The translations under genes were made by a program, and so were the position numbers. 64,000 nt of DNA from Apilactobacillus quenuiae. GTDB lineage: Bacteria > Bacillota > Bacilli > Lactobacillales > Lactobacillaceae. How positions within the stretch are numbered: the first letter of the stretch is position 1; each line of letters begins with the position of its first letter. This document shows, one piece after another, positions 1 through 11,000 of the stretch. The notes beneath the pieces are model-generated. The model was given only the letters and a program-made list of their open reading frames with translations, did no database searches and was not told the DNA's origin. Location of the stretch: NCBI RefSeq assembly GCF_002994005.1, contig NZ_POSN01000003.1, positions 1 through 64,000 of the forward strand, written 5' to 3'.

Positions 1-3000
1 TCTTGTTTTTGTGGATTGGTCCATGGTAATGCAGCATTGTTCTTACTGTATGCACTATCATCACTACCGCTAGGTATACCACGATGATGATTTTGTGAAT
101 CATTATTTGAGCTTTCAGGATCATCACTATATTTACCACTAGCTGCATCTTGAATAGCTGCTTGAGCAGCACGACCAAAGTTGTATGATCCACCTTGATT
201 ATTGTCTATTGAACTACTATCAGATTGTTGATTAAATCCTGCTTGATAAGCGTCCTTGGCATTGTTATATGCTGACTTATTATTATCATTATTTTGATAA
301 TTTTTAGCATGAGCATCATTTTCATTACGAGCATCATCGACACCATCTTCAGTCGCTTGATGAGTAGTTCCTGCTTGATAAGCTAAACCTTGTTTATTAT
401 TTATATCATCCGTTTTTTCTGGTGCAGCTGGATTATCTGAGTTTGATTTATTAGCACCGTCTTTGTAAGCAGTATAAGCTTCTTTATAAGCTTGTTGATC
501 CGACGGATCTGATGGCAAACTAGCTTTATAGGCACTATTATCATCACTACTATTCTTCCTATTATCAATATCTTGAGAAGCAGCTTGAACTGCTACTTCA
601 ACATTTTCACCATGATTATATGCTTTTCTTTCTTGTTTATCTAAATCACTAGGGATTTGACCATTAAAACCATCTTTAGCAGCTTGATAAGCATTATTAT
701 AATTATCATTATTAGAATAAGTAGGATCGGCTTTTTTACCAGCAATAGCATCATCCATACCTTGTTTAGTATCTTGACCTGCTTGGTAAGCATATGGATT
801 TAAGTTCTTATTGTCTGAATTATTATCATTAAATCCTGCGTTAAAAGCGGCTTTAGCATTGGAATAGGTAGAATTTTTAATGCTATCAGACATCGACGTT
901 GTATTACCAGAAGCACCATCACTTATTCCTTTAAATGCAGCTTTACCAATTTCATTGGCATAAGATTGAGGAGCATTGAAACCATCAGTGCTCTGATTTT
1001 TCATTCCATTAATTGTAGCTTCATATGCAGTATTGTAACCAGCAGATGATTGAGAAGATGGATTGTTTTTTTGTAAAGCATCTTGAATTCCATTATATAT
1101 GTCTTTTGCATCTTGATTACTATCATCATGTTTTTGAATACCAGATGCTACTTGAATTCCATAATTATAGGCGGGATCATAATTAGCACTTTTGTTTTTG
1201 TTTAAATTATTCATTCCAGCTTTAAAACCAGCATTAAATTCATTATGGCCATTTAATTGTTCATTATTGCTATTATCTGAAACACCATTAATAGTATTTT
1301 GAACACCACTAGCAACATCACTACCATCTTTGTATGAAACATTATTCAAAGAATCTTGTTTAGTTTTATTATCTAGCTTATCTTTAAAACCTTTTTGATA
1401 ATCATCATTTGATTGTTTATATCCATTTTTATAAGCATCAGATTTAGTATCATATTGTGAAGGATTATAAGATTGATTTTCAGAATTAGTATTAATTAAG
1501 TCATTTATTCCTTGTTGATAGCCATCATAAGCATCATTATAATTATTAATGTAAGTTTTAGATAAGCTCTTATTTTGTTGATACTTACTATAGTTATCTT
1601 TTTTTGTTTCCTTAATAGAAGAATCGTTTATTCCATCTTTAATACCATCATTAATAGCATCTTGGGTAGTCAATAAATTATTAACACTTGGATTTAATTT
1701 ATCTTCAGGATTATTACTTATATTTTTATCAGATCCTGGAGTTTGGGATATATAATTATTACCATCAGTAGTGAGTTTTTGTTCTTGAATACCATTAAAA
1801 TAATTTGTTGTAACGTCAACTGATTTTTTAGGTGTATCAGATAAATCATATACAAAATTAATAACATCATTATTTTTAGCATTGCTTGGAATGTTAATTA
1901 CATAACCATTAGTTCCAGTACCATTATCAGGATGAATATCATCATTATCAATTTTCATTGATACAGGTTTAGCAACAATGTTTGGATTATCATCAACGGT
2001 TACGTTAATAGCTATCTTACCATTGTCACCTAATCCTGCATTAGATGGAAGATTTTTTAAAATGATTGAACCAGTTAATTGATGTTCACCATTGCGTTGG
2101 TCTTGAGCATCAATATTACCTTTAAATACTGCACGTGGATTAGAATTAAATGAAAAATATTTAATTCCAGTAGTATCATCATTAGATTGTTTTTCTTCGC
2201 CGTCCAATCCTCTATACGATATTTTTCCACTAGCTGGAACCATAACTTTCGAATATGGAACCAGTTCAGGAGTATTAGGAATATTATCTTGATTATTTTG
2301 ATAACCAATTGCATATCTAGTATAATAAGCATTTATTTGCTTGGTAAACAATCTTCCTTTTCCAGGATTACCATTAATATTATCAATTTGAAGTTGAACT
2401 TTTTCACCAGGATTATCAACATGGAAAGTTCCTGAATTATCAATCAATACTAAATCATCATTACCTGTCCCATCAGTATGAATTGCCATATTACCATCAT
2501 TTGTTACCATTAGCTTACCGCCAACACTTAATAGATCATCTTTATAAGTACTTTGGGTTCCATTCATATTACTACCATTTATTTTTAGCCAACCATTATT
2601 AGTAATATTCATATTACTACCAATATAATTGGCATCATCATTTATTGGTAAGGAACCATTATCGTTAATATCTAGTTCTCCTCCTTGAATATTAACTGAT
2701 CCATCATCATAAATCCCCTTAGCTAAGCCTGTGCTAGTAGAGGTAGTTGGGTTAATTTCAACTAAACCACCTTTATCAATTTCCAAAGTACCACTCATAA
2801 TATAAATTCCAGATGGCTTTATAGAAATTGGAGCTGGATCTTCAGGAGCAAAATTCATACTTTTAGGAACAATTTTCATATGAGCATTATTAGATACCAA
2901 AAGTTTTCCGTTATTGCTTAATTGAATTGCATTTCCACCTGTGGTACTTCCATAATAATTACTTCCATTATGCATGGTCAGTTGAGATATCTCCATATTT

Positions 3001-4817
3001 TGTTGACTGTCCCCATCATATATACTACCTAGTGTTGAGACTTTTCCATTCCAAGGACTATTGTAACTACCAACGGAAAATACATTTAAATTACCATAAA
3101 CATTTACAGATGCATACGTAGCATTAACTAACTGTGGCCCTACATAAGTAACATTCTTATAGTTAATATTGCCGGCATTAGATAAATTTGTTAAGTGAAC
3201 TGGTCCATAATAATTTGTTCCGTATAATTCGCTAAAATTTTCAATTGTTATTTGTGTAGACTTACTTGCTGGATAAAATTCATAAGATGAATTATAAGCA
3301 TCAACAATATGATTCTGTCCATTAAAACTTAAGTCCAAATTAGAAGGAGTTGAATAAATAATTTTTGGAACATCTACCAAATTCATATTATTCAAAAAGT
3401 TAATTTTTTGAATATCACCACTATAATAACCTGCTAAACGTGTAGAAATTGAATTTAATAGTTGATTACTATTAGCTACATAAGCTATCTTATTATAATT
3501 AACTTGATTTTTTACGTCATTAAATCCTTGTGTGTAAGCTGTATTTACATCATTATGATTAGTAGGATTAAAAGAGTCAATTTTAGTTACATCATAGTTC
3601 AATTTATCATCATTATTGAATTGTTGACTAATAGCATCTTGAGCACCGCGATATGCTTGATCATAAGCATTAGCAGAGCTTTCATCTGGCGTATAAGCAT
3701 CATTTTGATTATTGTCATTCCAACGACCTGTTTCTGCATCATATGCCCCTTGATACTTCAAGAAATCTGTAATTCCTTGATTATAATAAAATTCATTATC
3801 ATCATTAATTGTGACATCATTTTTGTCATCAAATGTTATATTTTCATTATAATTATTAGTTGAATTATGAAATCCATTTTTGGATGAATCAACCATATTA
3901 TGTAATTCATCAGAAGTTTGATTTTGACTAGCATTAGGATCATTCAAAATTTGGGCTTTATTTGTACCATCAAAATTTGAATTTCCATTATTTAAGTTTG
4001 AATCAACACTATGTGGATTATTATAGTCTGTTTTTGCTCCATCTGATGGGGCATAAGCTTTATTAGCATAATTTTTAGTTGCTTGGGTGCCTCGTTTGCT
4101 ATTTAGTTCATTATAGTTATTCCAAGCATCCACTAAACCTTTATATCCTGCTTTATATGCATCGGTATTAGTATCAATAGAATCATCTTCTGATTGCGAA
4201 TCATCAGAATGGATAGTATTCCAAGCTTTAATAGCTCCTTCATCTGCTTGTTTTTGTTGAATATTGGAATTAGATTGTAAATTAACACCTAACATAGTTT
4301 CTAACTTGCTATTAGAAGAAATAACTTGCTTTAATTTATCTTTATTAAGTGGCAAAACCGAAGATTTGTTTGTTGTATCGTTTGATGAATCCTTTCGTAC
4401 CTCATCTGTTTTTGCTGCATCGTTTGATGAATTATTTCGTACCTCATCTGTTTTTGCTGCATCATTTGATGAATCCTTTCGTACCTCATCTGTTTTTGCT
4501 GCATCATTTGATGAATTATTTCGTACCTCATCTGTTTTTGCTGCATCATTTGATGAATCCTTTCGTACCTCATCTGTTTTTGCTGCATCATTTGATGAAT
4601 TATTTTGTACTTCATCTGTTTTTGCTGACGCACTTAATGTAGTATTAACATCAGCTTTAGCATAATTCGAAAATTTATTCATAGAAAGTGTTCCACTAAC
4701 CGTAAATCCTCCAAGAATTGCTAAAGAAGAAACAGATAATACAACCCAATTTTTCTTTACCTTTTTCATAATTTTTTTATCATTTATTTTTTTAAATTGT
4801 TTTTTATTATATTGCAT
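1..4817 (-). CDS. Giant repeat-rich extracellular protein, 3' end beyond window (paralog of the next gene)
   Basis: Open across the left edge; 1605 N-terminal residues are visible. The ATG at 4817 follows a GGAGATG ribosome-binding site. Residues 1-50 form a long basic signal peptide in which KKIMKKVKKNW replaces the usual KxYKxGKxW motif, followed by a hydrophobic helix. Residues 63-146 are six 14-residue repeats (AKTDEVRKDSSNDA type). About 455-970 is rich in short N/G-T-V strands like a right-handed beta-helix (for example YYGPVHLTNLSNAGNINYKN). From about 1010 onward come Asn/Gln/Ala/Tyr-rich stalk repeats of the form AYxxGYxxA. Start, head and repeat styles match the 3191-residue neighbour, so the pair probably arose by duplication. 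Role unknown; adhesion, aggregation or a surface coat is inference. Confidence is high that it is a real gene and low for function. Confidence 0.9.
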   Translation of the reverse strand, partial: MQYNKKQFKKINDKKIMKKVKKNWVVLSVSSLAILGGFTVSGTLSMNKFSNYAKADVNTTLSASAKTDEVQNNSSNDAAKTDEVRKDSSNDAAKTDEVRNNSSNDAAKTDEVRKDSSNDAAKTDEVRNNSSNDAAKTDEVRKDSSNDTTNKSSVLPLNKDKLKQVISSNSKLETMLGVNLQSNSNIQQKQADEGAIKAWNTIHSDDSQSEDDSIDTNTDAYKAGYKGLVDAWNNYNELNSKRGTQATKNYANKAYAPSDGAKTDYNNPHSVDSNLNNGNSNFDGTNKAQILNDPNASQNQTSDELHNMVDSSKNGFHNSTNNYNENITFDDKNDVTINDDNEFYYNQGITDFLKYQGAYDAETGRWNDNNQNDAYTPDESSANAYDQAYRGAQDAISQQFNNDDKLNYDVTKIDSFNPTNHNDVNTAYTQGFNDVKNQVNYNKIAYVANSNQLLNSISTRLAGYYSGDIQKINFLNNMNLVDVPKIIYSTPSNLDLSFNGQNHIVDAYNSSYEFYPASKSTQITIENFSELYGTNYYGPVHLTNLSNAGNINYKNVTYVGPQLVNATYASVNVYGNLNVFSVGSYNSPWNGKVSTLGSIYDGDSQQNMEISQLTMHNGSNYYGSTTGGNAIQLSNNGKLLVSNNAHMKIVPKSMNFAPEDPAPISIKPSGIYIMSGTLEIDKGGLVEINPTTSTSTGLAKGIYDDGSVNIQGGELDINDNGSLPINDDANYIGSNMNITNNGWLKINGSNMNGTQSTYKDDLLSVGGKLMVTNDGNMAIHTDGTGNDDLVLIDNSGTFHVDNPGEKVQLQIDNINGNPGKGRLFTKQINAYYTRYAIGYQNNQDNIPNTPELVPYSKVMVPASGKISYRGLDGEEKQSNDDTTGIKYFSFNSNPRAVFKGNIDAQDQRNGEHQLTGSIILKNLPSNAGLGDNGKIAINVTVDDNPNIVAKPVSMKIDNDDIHPDNGTGTNGYVINIPSNAKNNDVINFVYDLSDTPKKSVDVTTNYFNGIQEQKLTTDGNNYISQTPGSDKNISNNPEDKLNPSVNNLLTTQDAINDGIKDGINDSSIKETKKDNYSKYQQNKSLSKTYINNYNDAYDGYQQGINDLINTNSENQSYNPSQYDTKSDAYKNGYKQSNDDYQKGFKDKLDNKTKQDSLNNVSYKDGSDVASGVQNTINGVSDNSNNEQLNGHNEFNAGFKAGMNNLNKNKSANYDPAYNYGIQVASGIQKHDDSNQDAKDIYNGIQDALQKNNPSSQSSAGYNTAYEATINGMKNQSTDGFNAPQSYANEIGKAAFKGISDGASGNTTSMSDSIKNSTYSNAKAAFNAGFNDNNSDNKNLNPYAYQAGQDTKQGMDDAIAGKKADPTYSNNDNYNNAYQAAKDGFNGQIPSDLDKQERKAYNHGENVEVAVQAASQDIDNRKNSSDDNSAYKASLPSDPSDQQAYKEAYTAYKDGANKSNSDNPAAPEKTDDINNKQGLAYQAGTTHQATEDGVDDARNENDAHAKNYQNNDNNKSAYNNAKDAYQAGFNQQSDSSSIDNNQGGSYNFGRAAQAAIQDAASGKYSDDPESSNNDSQNHHRGIPSGSDDSAYSKNNAALPWTNPQKQ
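4378..4629 (-). repeat. Six tandem 42-bp coding repeats with 84-bp higher-order period
   Basis: Six in-frame 42-bp units encode AKTDEVRKDSSNDA and AKTDEVRNNSSNDA in alternation, so the true repeating block is 84 bp, present three times. Units are nearly identical at the DNA level; differences are confined to the alternating KD/NN codons and the outermost copies. The array lies just after the signal peptide of the left giant protein and keeps the frame. Such arrays commonly change copy number by slippage or recombination. Confidence 0.95.
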
Positions 4818-4916
4818 AAAAAAACATCTCCAAATTAATAAAAACTTTAAATAACTTAAATATTATAAAAGGATTAGATAAATCAACCCACACCTTTAAA
4901 TTATCACTATTAAATT

Positions 4917-4972
4917 AATAGTTAAAAAAATTAGCTTATAAAATAATAGTTAAAAAAATTAGCTTATAAAAT
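4917..4972. repeat. 28-bp perfect tandem duplication between the two giant genes
   Basis: The unit beginning AATAGTTAAAAAAATTAGCT occurs twice head to tail (4917-4944 and 4945-4972) without mismatch. It lies between the terminator of the right giant gene and the start of the left one, in the region that should hold the left gene's promoter. Confidence 0.9.
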
Positions 4973-4975
4973 AAT

Positions 4976-5014
4976 AAAACAGCTACAATATCACTAGATA
5001 ATTGTAGCTGTTTT
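4976..5014 (-). terminator. Rho-independent terminator of the 3191-residue giant gene
   Basis: A perfect 14-bp stem (AAAACAGCTACAAT / ATTGTAGCTGTTTT) with an 11-nt loop begins 6 bp after the stop codon and runs into a T-rich tail on the minus strand. Confidence 0.9.
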
Positions 5015-5019
5015 ATTAT

Positions 5020-8000
5020 TTAACCAATCTTTTTAACATAAGTTTTATTGCTAGTTACATATAAGCCATGGCCAATATAGAACCTCGTTAACCCATGATA
5101 TTTAACAACACGATCAACTTTAAAGATTTCACCATGATATAACTTGCGCACAGCGTTACCATTACTGAACTTCTTACCAGTATGAACCAAAGCCCCACTA
5201 GGTTTAATTAATCTAAAGGTCTTAAAGTTATGATGGTAATATGCATCTACAATGCTGTTGTTAGCAGCAATTACACCAGTACCATGTTTGTCAGCAATCA
5301 TGCCACCACCGATAACACGATATCTTGGAATACCATTCTTATAATAAGCAATTCCAGTAACTTTTAATAATTTTGCTTTATACCTTGGCATTTTTACATA
5401 ACGAACTATCCGATTCTTGTTAGTAAATCTTAATTGTTTATGAACAAAGATGGTACGAATATTATATACATATTTTGGCATGTGACGTTTCATCATTAGT
5501 TTATATGCATGCACATATGATTTTACGTATGCCGATGAATGGGTCAATGATAAGCTAGCTGGTATTGCATGCATTGATTTAGCTTGCTTAATTCCCTTGA
5601 TAGCACCAACATTATGTTGACGACGTTCTTCATGCTTCATCCCTTGTTTAAATGTATATACATAAAGTTTTGATTTGCCAGCCAAATCACGTTTACTCAT
5701 ATGTTGGTTAGCCTTAATAGTCCTTTCAGCTGCACGAACACCTGCTTTATAGCCATTGTAACCTGTCTTATAAGCATCATCATGTCCAGCTTTTAATTTA
5801 AGACCATTACTTGCAGCTTTCATCCCTGCTAATCCATCAATACCATTACGATAGCCTTGATTATAGTAACTAGAACGATGTTTAGCAGGTTTCATTTCAC
5901 GAAGGGCAGTTCTCATACCTGCATTCATATCATTTTGATTAGATTTATTATATGCCGTTTTAACTAAATGATTAACATTAGGTTTGAGCGGCTCATTATT
6001 AGATGCAGGATATGAAGGAATCACGATATCAGCCTGACCTTGTTGATAAGCATTCAGATAAGCCCGACTAGCATTTTTAACTGCTGCTTGATCATTGTAT
6101 CCGGCTTGATAACCGTTATAAGTATCATTATAGATATCGCGATAAAGCTTAGTTGCATTCGGATTAATATCTAAAATGGCGTCATTAGTAACTGCATTTG
6201 GTTTATCAGCTTTGACATCAGCTAAAGCCTTGGTAGCAGCTTGTTGAGCAACATTATAACCAAAGCTGTAATTACTATCACTACTATTAGGTTGCTTGCC
6301 ATTAGTGTAATCATTCATTCCAGCAATCACTTGTTTAGCCTTATCATAACCAACTTGTTGAGCGGGTGTTAATGATGATGGCAAAACATTAGGATTATTC
6401 AAAACTTGATTGTAAGCTGCTTGAGCTTCTTGATAACCATTGTTATAAGCAATGGCACGAGCCCCCTTATCATTAACTTGTGAATTAGCAAGATTATTGT
6501 TAAATTGATCTGCACCAGCTTGATAATTCTTTTGGGCATCATCTTTTGCCTTATTATATGCATCTTGATATGCAATTGGCTTTTGACTAATGTCACGAGC
6601 AGTTTTTCCAGCATTTTTATAAGCGTCAACCGTCCCATTATATGCTTGGTCTAACTTATTATCTCCAGTATCTTGATTACCTTTTGTAGCATCTTGCATT
6701 GCTGCTGATGTCCCAGTATTAATATCAGCCTTAGCGTTAAATTCATTATTATAATATGGATTATTTTGTTTTGGTTTAGTTACACCATTCTTAGCATCAT
6801 CATGTCCAGCCTTAGCTTGATTATATCCAGCGTTCAGTGCATCAATTTCAGCATTTGTTGGATTTACTAAATTCCCTAAAATATTGACGGGCGGAGTAAT
6901 ATGTTTACCATTAGAGTATCCATCAGCACCCTTTTGAGCGTATGATTGTGCATCTTTTAATGCTTGATCATAACTAGCATTGTATAAATCATTGCCATTA
7001 CGGCTAGTATTAACATGTCCATTATTAATATCACCAAAGGCTGCTTTTGCACCATTATACACATCAATAGAATTAGGGTCTGTGGAATGATATGGATTTT
7101 CTTTATCTTGGGCCGCTTGATAAGCTTTAGCAGCATCATTCATTCCCAAATCAGATAATCTTGAAATTGTATCTGTTGATAAATTACTACTGCCATTACC
7201 TTTATCATTGTTAATATGATTAATTGCAGCTTCATGAATTAATTGTTTGGCTTCATTCATTGCTTTTCGATATGCGGAATTATAAATATCCGAACTTGAA
7301 TCTGGTTCATCATATTTACCCTTTAAAACATTGTTAAAGGCATTAGCAGCTCCATTATAAGTTTCACTATAATTACTGCCATCATTGCTTTGGCTGATGG
7401 TTGAATTTTCTTGAGCTTTCTTATAAGCATCACGAGCAGCTGCAAAGCCTTGTTCTTTAGCCATGGAATTAATATCATTTCCAGTTGGTGCAACATCATT
7501 ATTATTAAAAGCGGCTGCCCCAGCTTTAGTATTAATAATTCCAGCCTGACGAGCTTTAGCATAAGCTGCTTGATATACTTTACTTTGATTTTGATACTGA
7601 GCTGGCACGACCTTTGAATTATCAATATTATGAATACTGTCCGAATAACCAGCTAAAGTAGCAGCACGAGTAGCTTGACTAACTGGATCAGTTGACCCAG
7701 CTTGATTTGGATCATTATTAGTATCATTGATTGCAGCTTGATATTGTTTAGCCATATTAACACCAGCTATATAACCAGGATTATGATTAGTAAAATCAGC
7801 ATGACCAGCTAACTGAGCCTCATAACCTGATTTTGCTTGGTCAAACCCTTGATTATGTGCAGTACTAATTGGATTAGTTTGACTATTAGTACTACTGCTA
7901 TCATCCCCATGAGCAAATTCATTAACTCCAGTTTGAATAGCAGCTTGAGCAACTTGATTAGCGTCTTGATAGGCTTTCACATAAACCGGATCTGTATTAG

Positions 8001-11000
8001 ATGGATTATTTAGTCCTTGACCACCATCTTTGAATCCAGCTAATGCACCTTGATAGGCTTTATCTGTATTACTATTTACATCATTATGATTGCCATCATC
8101 ATTCATATTATCTTGACTAGCAGCAGCTTGATAACCACTATTTGCATCAGTAATACCTTGGGCATAAGCCTTTTGCCCTGGCACATTATTTTGTAATAAA
8201 TTACTATTAGATTGCTTCCCAGAAGCACCTTGTTGTGCTAATTTTTGACCATTTTCATATGCTTGATTATAAGCATCTTTATAGGCCTGTGAATGACCGC
8301 TTAAATCCTTTTGTTTATGGCCATTAGCTCCGTCTTGATACCCATTGATAGTTGCTTGATAGCCATCTCTTTGTGCAATATCACTATTTTCTGGATTAGT
8401 ACCAGTACCATTCAAAGCAAATTGTGCTCCAAGATTGCTATCACGAGCCATCTTTGCTCCAGCATCATATTCTGGATTACCATTCTTAGTTAAATCTTTG
8501 TCCTTTTGAGACTGTTGATCATTATAACCATTTTGAGCTTGTTGATATCCATAATCACGAGCTTGATTTAAAGCATCTTTTAGATTCTTATCATCATGTT
8601 CATCAGGATCACTGCCCTTCTTAAAGGTTCCTTGGGCAAAATCTTGCGCACCACTTTTAGCGTATTTTCGAGCCGCATCACGAGCAGTATTGTATGCATT
8701 TACATAAACTGGATCATTATTAGACTTTGTGTCTACATTTTTAGTTCCATCATTAAATCCAGCCTTGGCACCCTGATAAGCCAAATCAGATATACCTTGT
8801 CCATGATACTTATTATCATTAGTATTTGGATCATTATCTTGAGCAGCTTGATAACCTTTTTGCGATAAATTAATCCCTTGCGTATAAGATTCTCGATCTA
8901 ATTGATTATTCAAGTCATTCTTATTGATTTTACCGGCAGCGGCATCCCTAGTCATTTGGGCAGCATGCTCGTAAGTTTGTTTATATGCATCTTGATATGC
9001 TCGTGGTTGATTCGTTAAATTATCACGCATTTTACCATCAGATGAAGCAGCAGTATTAGCATCCACAGTTGCTTGATAAGCTTCTTGTTGAGCTAAGCTC
9101 CCTTGATAATTATTCCCTTGTTTAGGATTAGTATAAGCATCAGTGGTTCCAGCTTTCACATCTTTAGCCATTTGAACACCAGCCCGATAGGATGGATCAT
9201 TATTTAATGTATCCACTGGATTAGCCTTATAACCAGCTTGCATTTCATTGTAGCCTTGATTATAAGATTTGCCGAAAGCAGTATGATCATTTTGATTGTG
9301 ATTATCTTTGCCATCAGCAAAATCTTTCACTGCTTGCGCTGCTTGAGCTTGGGCATCGCTTTTAGCCTGATTGAATACTTTTTTATATACTGGATCATCA
9401 GCATACTTAGAATCAATATTATTATTACCAGCATTAGCATATCCAGCTTTAGCAGCTTGATAGGCTCTGGATGCATTATCGGTACCATTATATTTATCAT
9501 TAATAGTATCTGGATTGTTTTGGGCATCATTAATAGCACTATTGATTGCTGCTTGCGCTTGCTCATAAGCCACTCTTTGTCCTGGTACTAAACGGTCTGG
9601 AGTAATGTTTCCTTTATTAATAGCATTAATTTGATTATTAGCATCTTGATAAGCAGTTGCATAAGCATCGCGATATGCTCGCGATTGACTACTATTATCA
9701 GATTGGCCAGTGCCATTCATTGCTGCTTGATAAGCAGCTTTAGTTGCTTGATAGGCATCTTTTTGGGCCTGACTATCATTTTGTTTTCCTGGATAAGTAT
9801 TATCAGTAAATTGATCTGCCATTTTAGCACCATTATCTACGTCTTCAGCCATTTGTACCCCAGCTTGATATGATGGATTGCTACCATTATTAGTAGCTTC
9901 TCCTTTTCTTTGCTCATCATACCCCTTTTGTGCTTGTTGATATCCATAATCATCAGCAGCTCTTTCTGAGGGGGTATTTTCATTTGGTGTATTGGTATTA
10001 CTACCATTTATATAGTTTTGCGCACCTTGATTAGCAGCTTTGCGAGCAGCAGTTTGTGCATTATCAAATGCGTTCTTATAGATGGGATCATTCTGTTGAT
10101 TAGATGTCATACTACCAGTTCCACCATTTGCATATCCCGCTTTGGCCGCTTGATAGGCTCTAGATGCATTATCGGTCCCATTATATTTGCTATCATTATT
10201 AGGATTATTTTGGGCTGCTAATGTGGTAGCTTGTTGAACAGCTTGTGGTGAATTATTATAAGCAGCTTGTTGACCCGGCTTAAGTGTAGTTGGATCAACT
10301 TTACCTGCAGCAATTTGGGCTGCTAATTGTTTACCAGCAGCGTATGCTTGATTATATGCATCTTGATAGGCTTGCGTTTGATTAGCTAAGTTTGGTTGCT
10401 TAGGATCATTGTTCATCCCTGCTTGACTACCATTAAAGGTACCATCGTATCCAGCTGTTTGAGCTGCATTATGATTATTATTGTAGTTAGGATCTTTAGT
10501 ATTTGCATTGTTTGCATCACTGATTCCATTATTTACTGCTGTATTCATATCGACTCCAGCTTTGTAAGATGGATCATTGTTATATTTATCTTGGTTGATT
10601 TGATTAGGTGTTGCTTTGGCATCAGCATATCCTTGTTGAGCTTGTTGATAACCATAATTATCAGCATTTCTTTCTGCCTTCGTGTTTTCGGTTGGATTGT
10701 TTGATTGCCCTGCAATATATTGATTAGCACCATTACTTGCAGCCGCTTGGGCTTTAGCTTGTGCAGTATTAAATGCATTCCTATATACCGGATCACTAGA
10801 TGCTGGTTTACCTGTTCCGCCATTTGCATATCCAGCTTGAGCACCTTGATAAGTTTTATCAGCATTTGTGTTGCCTTGATAGTTGTTATCTTTACTTCCG
10901 TCAGCTGCTTGCGCATCAATCGTAGCTTGATTCATATCAGATTGTGCTTTATCTTGAGCATCTTGTTGCGCAATTGTTAAATTAATTCCAGCTGTTTTAC

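Noticed and set aside
4378-4629. Possible CRISPR array because of regular 42-bp units
   Set aside because: Units are contiguous without spacers, keep the reading frame and encode a protein repeat.
2187-4665. Several plus-strand open frames over the left giant gene
   Set aside because: They are shadows of repeat-rich minus-strand coding sequence, with no ribosome-binding sites and low-complexity products.
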